From positions 4,857,209 through 4,921,208 of the forward strand of contig NC_087065.1 of the NCBI RefSeq assembly GCF_963678635.1: a DNA stretch of 64,000 nt, given 5' to 3'. The position numbers and the translations under genes are program-made. This DNA comes from Symsagittifera roscoffensis (taxonomy: Eukaryota > Xenacoelomorpha > Acoela > Convolutidae). Each line of letters begins with the position of its first letter. Position 1 is the first letter of the stretch. Below the pieces are notes generated by a model. That model had not been told where the DNA came from. It made no database searches and worked only from the letters and a program-made list of their open reading frames with translations. Shown here one piece after another: positions 63,013 through 64,000 of the stretch.

Positions 63013-63801
63013 GAGGCCCTTCAACGAGTTAACACCAACGGTTGGAAATACAAACAAAAGGAGGAGAACTATCACCACGAGCTCGAAAGGTTCAAAATTC
63101 GACTTTAATAGCTGAGATTCTTCGTTAGAGTTAGACCTTTGGGATAAAGTCATTGATGACTACTTGGGTACGGAAGCGGAAACTGTATGTAATACACCGA
63201 CTGTTAACTTACATAGTGATTTAGATCAGCCAAGAAGTACCGTACAAAGCCAGACAAACACACAGACAACGATCACTATACCAACTGGCACAAGCGACGA
63301 CCCAATTCGAGTGGAGAGCTCTCCGGAGAAGACAGTGGAGACACCAAAAACTCCGATATCCTTAAAACATCGTGCAAAAAGGAACCCAGGCCCCCCTAAA
63401 TTTTACGGTGATAGGGGTTTATTGACCAAGTGACGCTTGGAACGGAGACCAACAGTGCAGTAGACTCCGATGACGAACTGCTAATTACGTTCTCCTGCGC
63501 AAAGAGTCCACGATCTAATTTAACTTACTGTACGACGTCCCCTTCGGATTATCTGACACCTAATGATGAGATCCCACGCCATACGACACTGGTTGCGGAA
63601 ACCACACAAGGACCTTTTTCAACACCCTCCTCTCAAGCAACAAAGGCCGCATGGGTATCTCCACCATTGGTAGAAGTTACTAGTAATACCCAGGATGATA
63701 ACGGCAGTGACATATCCTCGGGAATTGACGCTGATGTAAGAAGAGAGGCCGATAACTTCCATGATAGATATAACGCTACGGCCTTAAACTCTGAAAACTG
63801 A
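63013..63801 (+). pseudogene. Element C pol C-terminal tail
   Basis: 63,164-63,433 and 63,430-63,801 (overlapping ATGA-type, different frames), rich in Thr/Ser/Pro/Asp (DDPIRVESSPEKTVETPKTP; SPRSNLTYCTTSPSDYLTPN). The first contains SLKHRAKRNPGPPKFYGDRG, a basic Pro/Gly motif common at the end of gypsy pol proteins. The second may be the frame-shifted remainder or a small 3' ORF. No macrodomain is present, unlike in the P lineage. Confidence 0.5.
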
Positions 63802-64000
63802 TAAACTCTGGTAACATGATATCTTTCGTATTTGCTTTAGCTTTTATACATTGGATAACCCAATTTTTTTTCATTATTATTTAGTTAGTGATTTAGTTAG
63901 TTTGCTTTAATTGTATAAATGCTACATAACCCCAGTTGTACATATCATCTTGTACATTCAGAGTTGATTTCTGTGTAAACCTGTAAGTAGCCTGTATATA
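63802..64000 (+). other. 3' non-coding end of element C, cut by window edge
   Basis: AT-rich, with tgtataaatgctacataacc and a tttagttagtgatttagttag duplication. It probably enters the 3' LTR, but the partner LTR expected before 57,187 could not be matched by eye, so no LTR call is made. Confidence 0.35.

Overview
The window is a graveyard of transposable elements from a metazoan genome; no intact host gene, rRNA or tRNA was found. It is AT-rich and contains long homopolymeric G/C tracts (G about 17, C 12, G 14), several Ty3/gypsy-type polyproteins, a restriction-endonuclease-type non-LTR retrotransposon, a decayed LINE, and MITE-like DNA elements. The retroelement families and poly-G tracts look nematode-like to me (possibly Caenorhabditis-like). 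That is an inference from general resemblance, not a search result.

About 1-40.6 kb is built mainly from broken copies of one unusual Ty3/gypsy-like lineage. Its pieces are: (i) a pol polyprotein (aspartic protease DTG, RT YVDD, RNase H, a long linker, HHCC/DDE integrase) whose C-terminus continues into a macrodomain-like fold (copies P1-P5); (ii) a conserved spacer of about 380 bp; (iii) a giant second polyprotein, here called G (copies G1-G3), with a coiled-coil N-terminal part, a GDS...GTNN...DxxH SGNH hydrolase domain, a second degenerate SGNH-like domain and about 1000 further residues of unknown function; (iv) a non-coding G tail ending in TGTTACA. A gag-like piece of probably the same lineage lies at 38-40 kb. 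The order macro - spacer - G start holds in all five places where it can be read. Minus-strand units repeat head-to-tail between about 21.4 and 37.3 kb with a shared deletion junction. G1 lies on the minus strand at 1.2-6.3 kb, joined head-to-head to P1 and a deleted plus-strand G at 6.3-11.2 kb.

At 11.2-15.2 kb is a plus-strand non-LTR-type RT with a CCHC and a PD-(D/E)XK-like endonuclease, bracketed by inverted copies of the G-tail terminus. At 37.8-40.6 kb a gag-only fragment lies between about 170-bp direct repeats. At 40.8-41.15 kb is a 25-bp minisatellite. At 41.2-43.2 kb is a 2-kb element with about 147-bp terminal inverted repeats, again bracketed by G-tail ends.

About 43-57 kb is mostly non-coding: a LINE relic, a 1.1-kb dispersed repeat (second copy at 33.4 kb), a foldback element, a 1.83-kb tandem duplication carrying an identical 122-codon ORF, a MITE with a perfect 10-bp target duplication, and a gag-like zinc-knuckle relic. 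From 57.2 kb to the right edge is a second, different Ty3/gypsy element (C; plus strand) whose gag and RT are rearranged into an 857-bp inverted repeat, but whose RNase H and integrase are well preserved.

The most notable content is a retroelement lineage that combines a macrodomain fused to integrase with a giant SGNH-hydrolase polyprotein. All copies here are damaged, so the function of these two modules is inferred from folds and motifs only.
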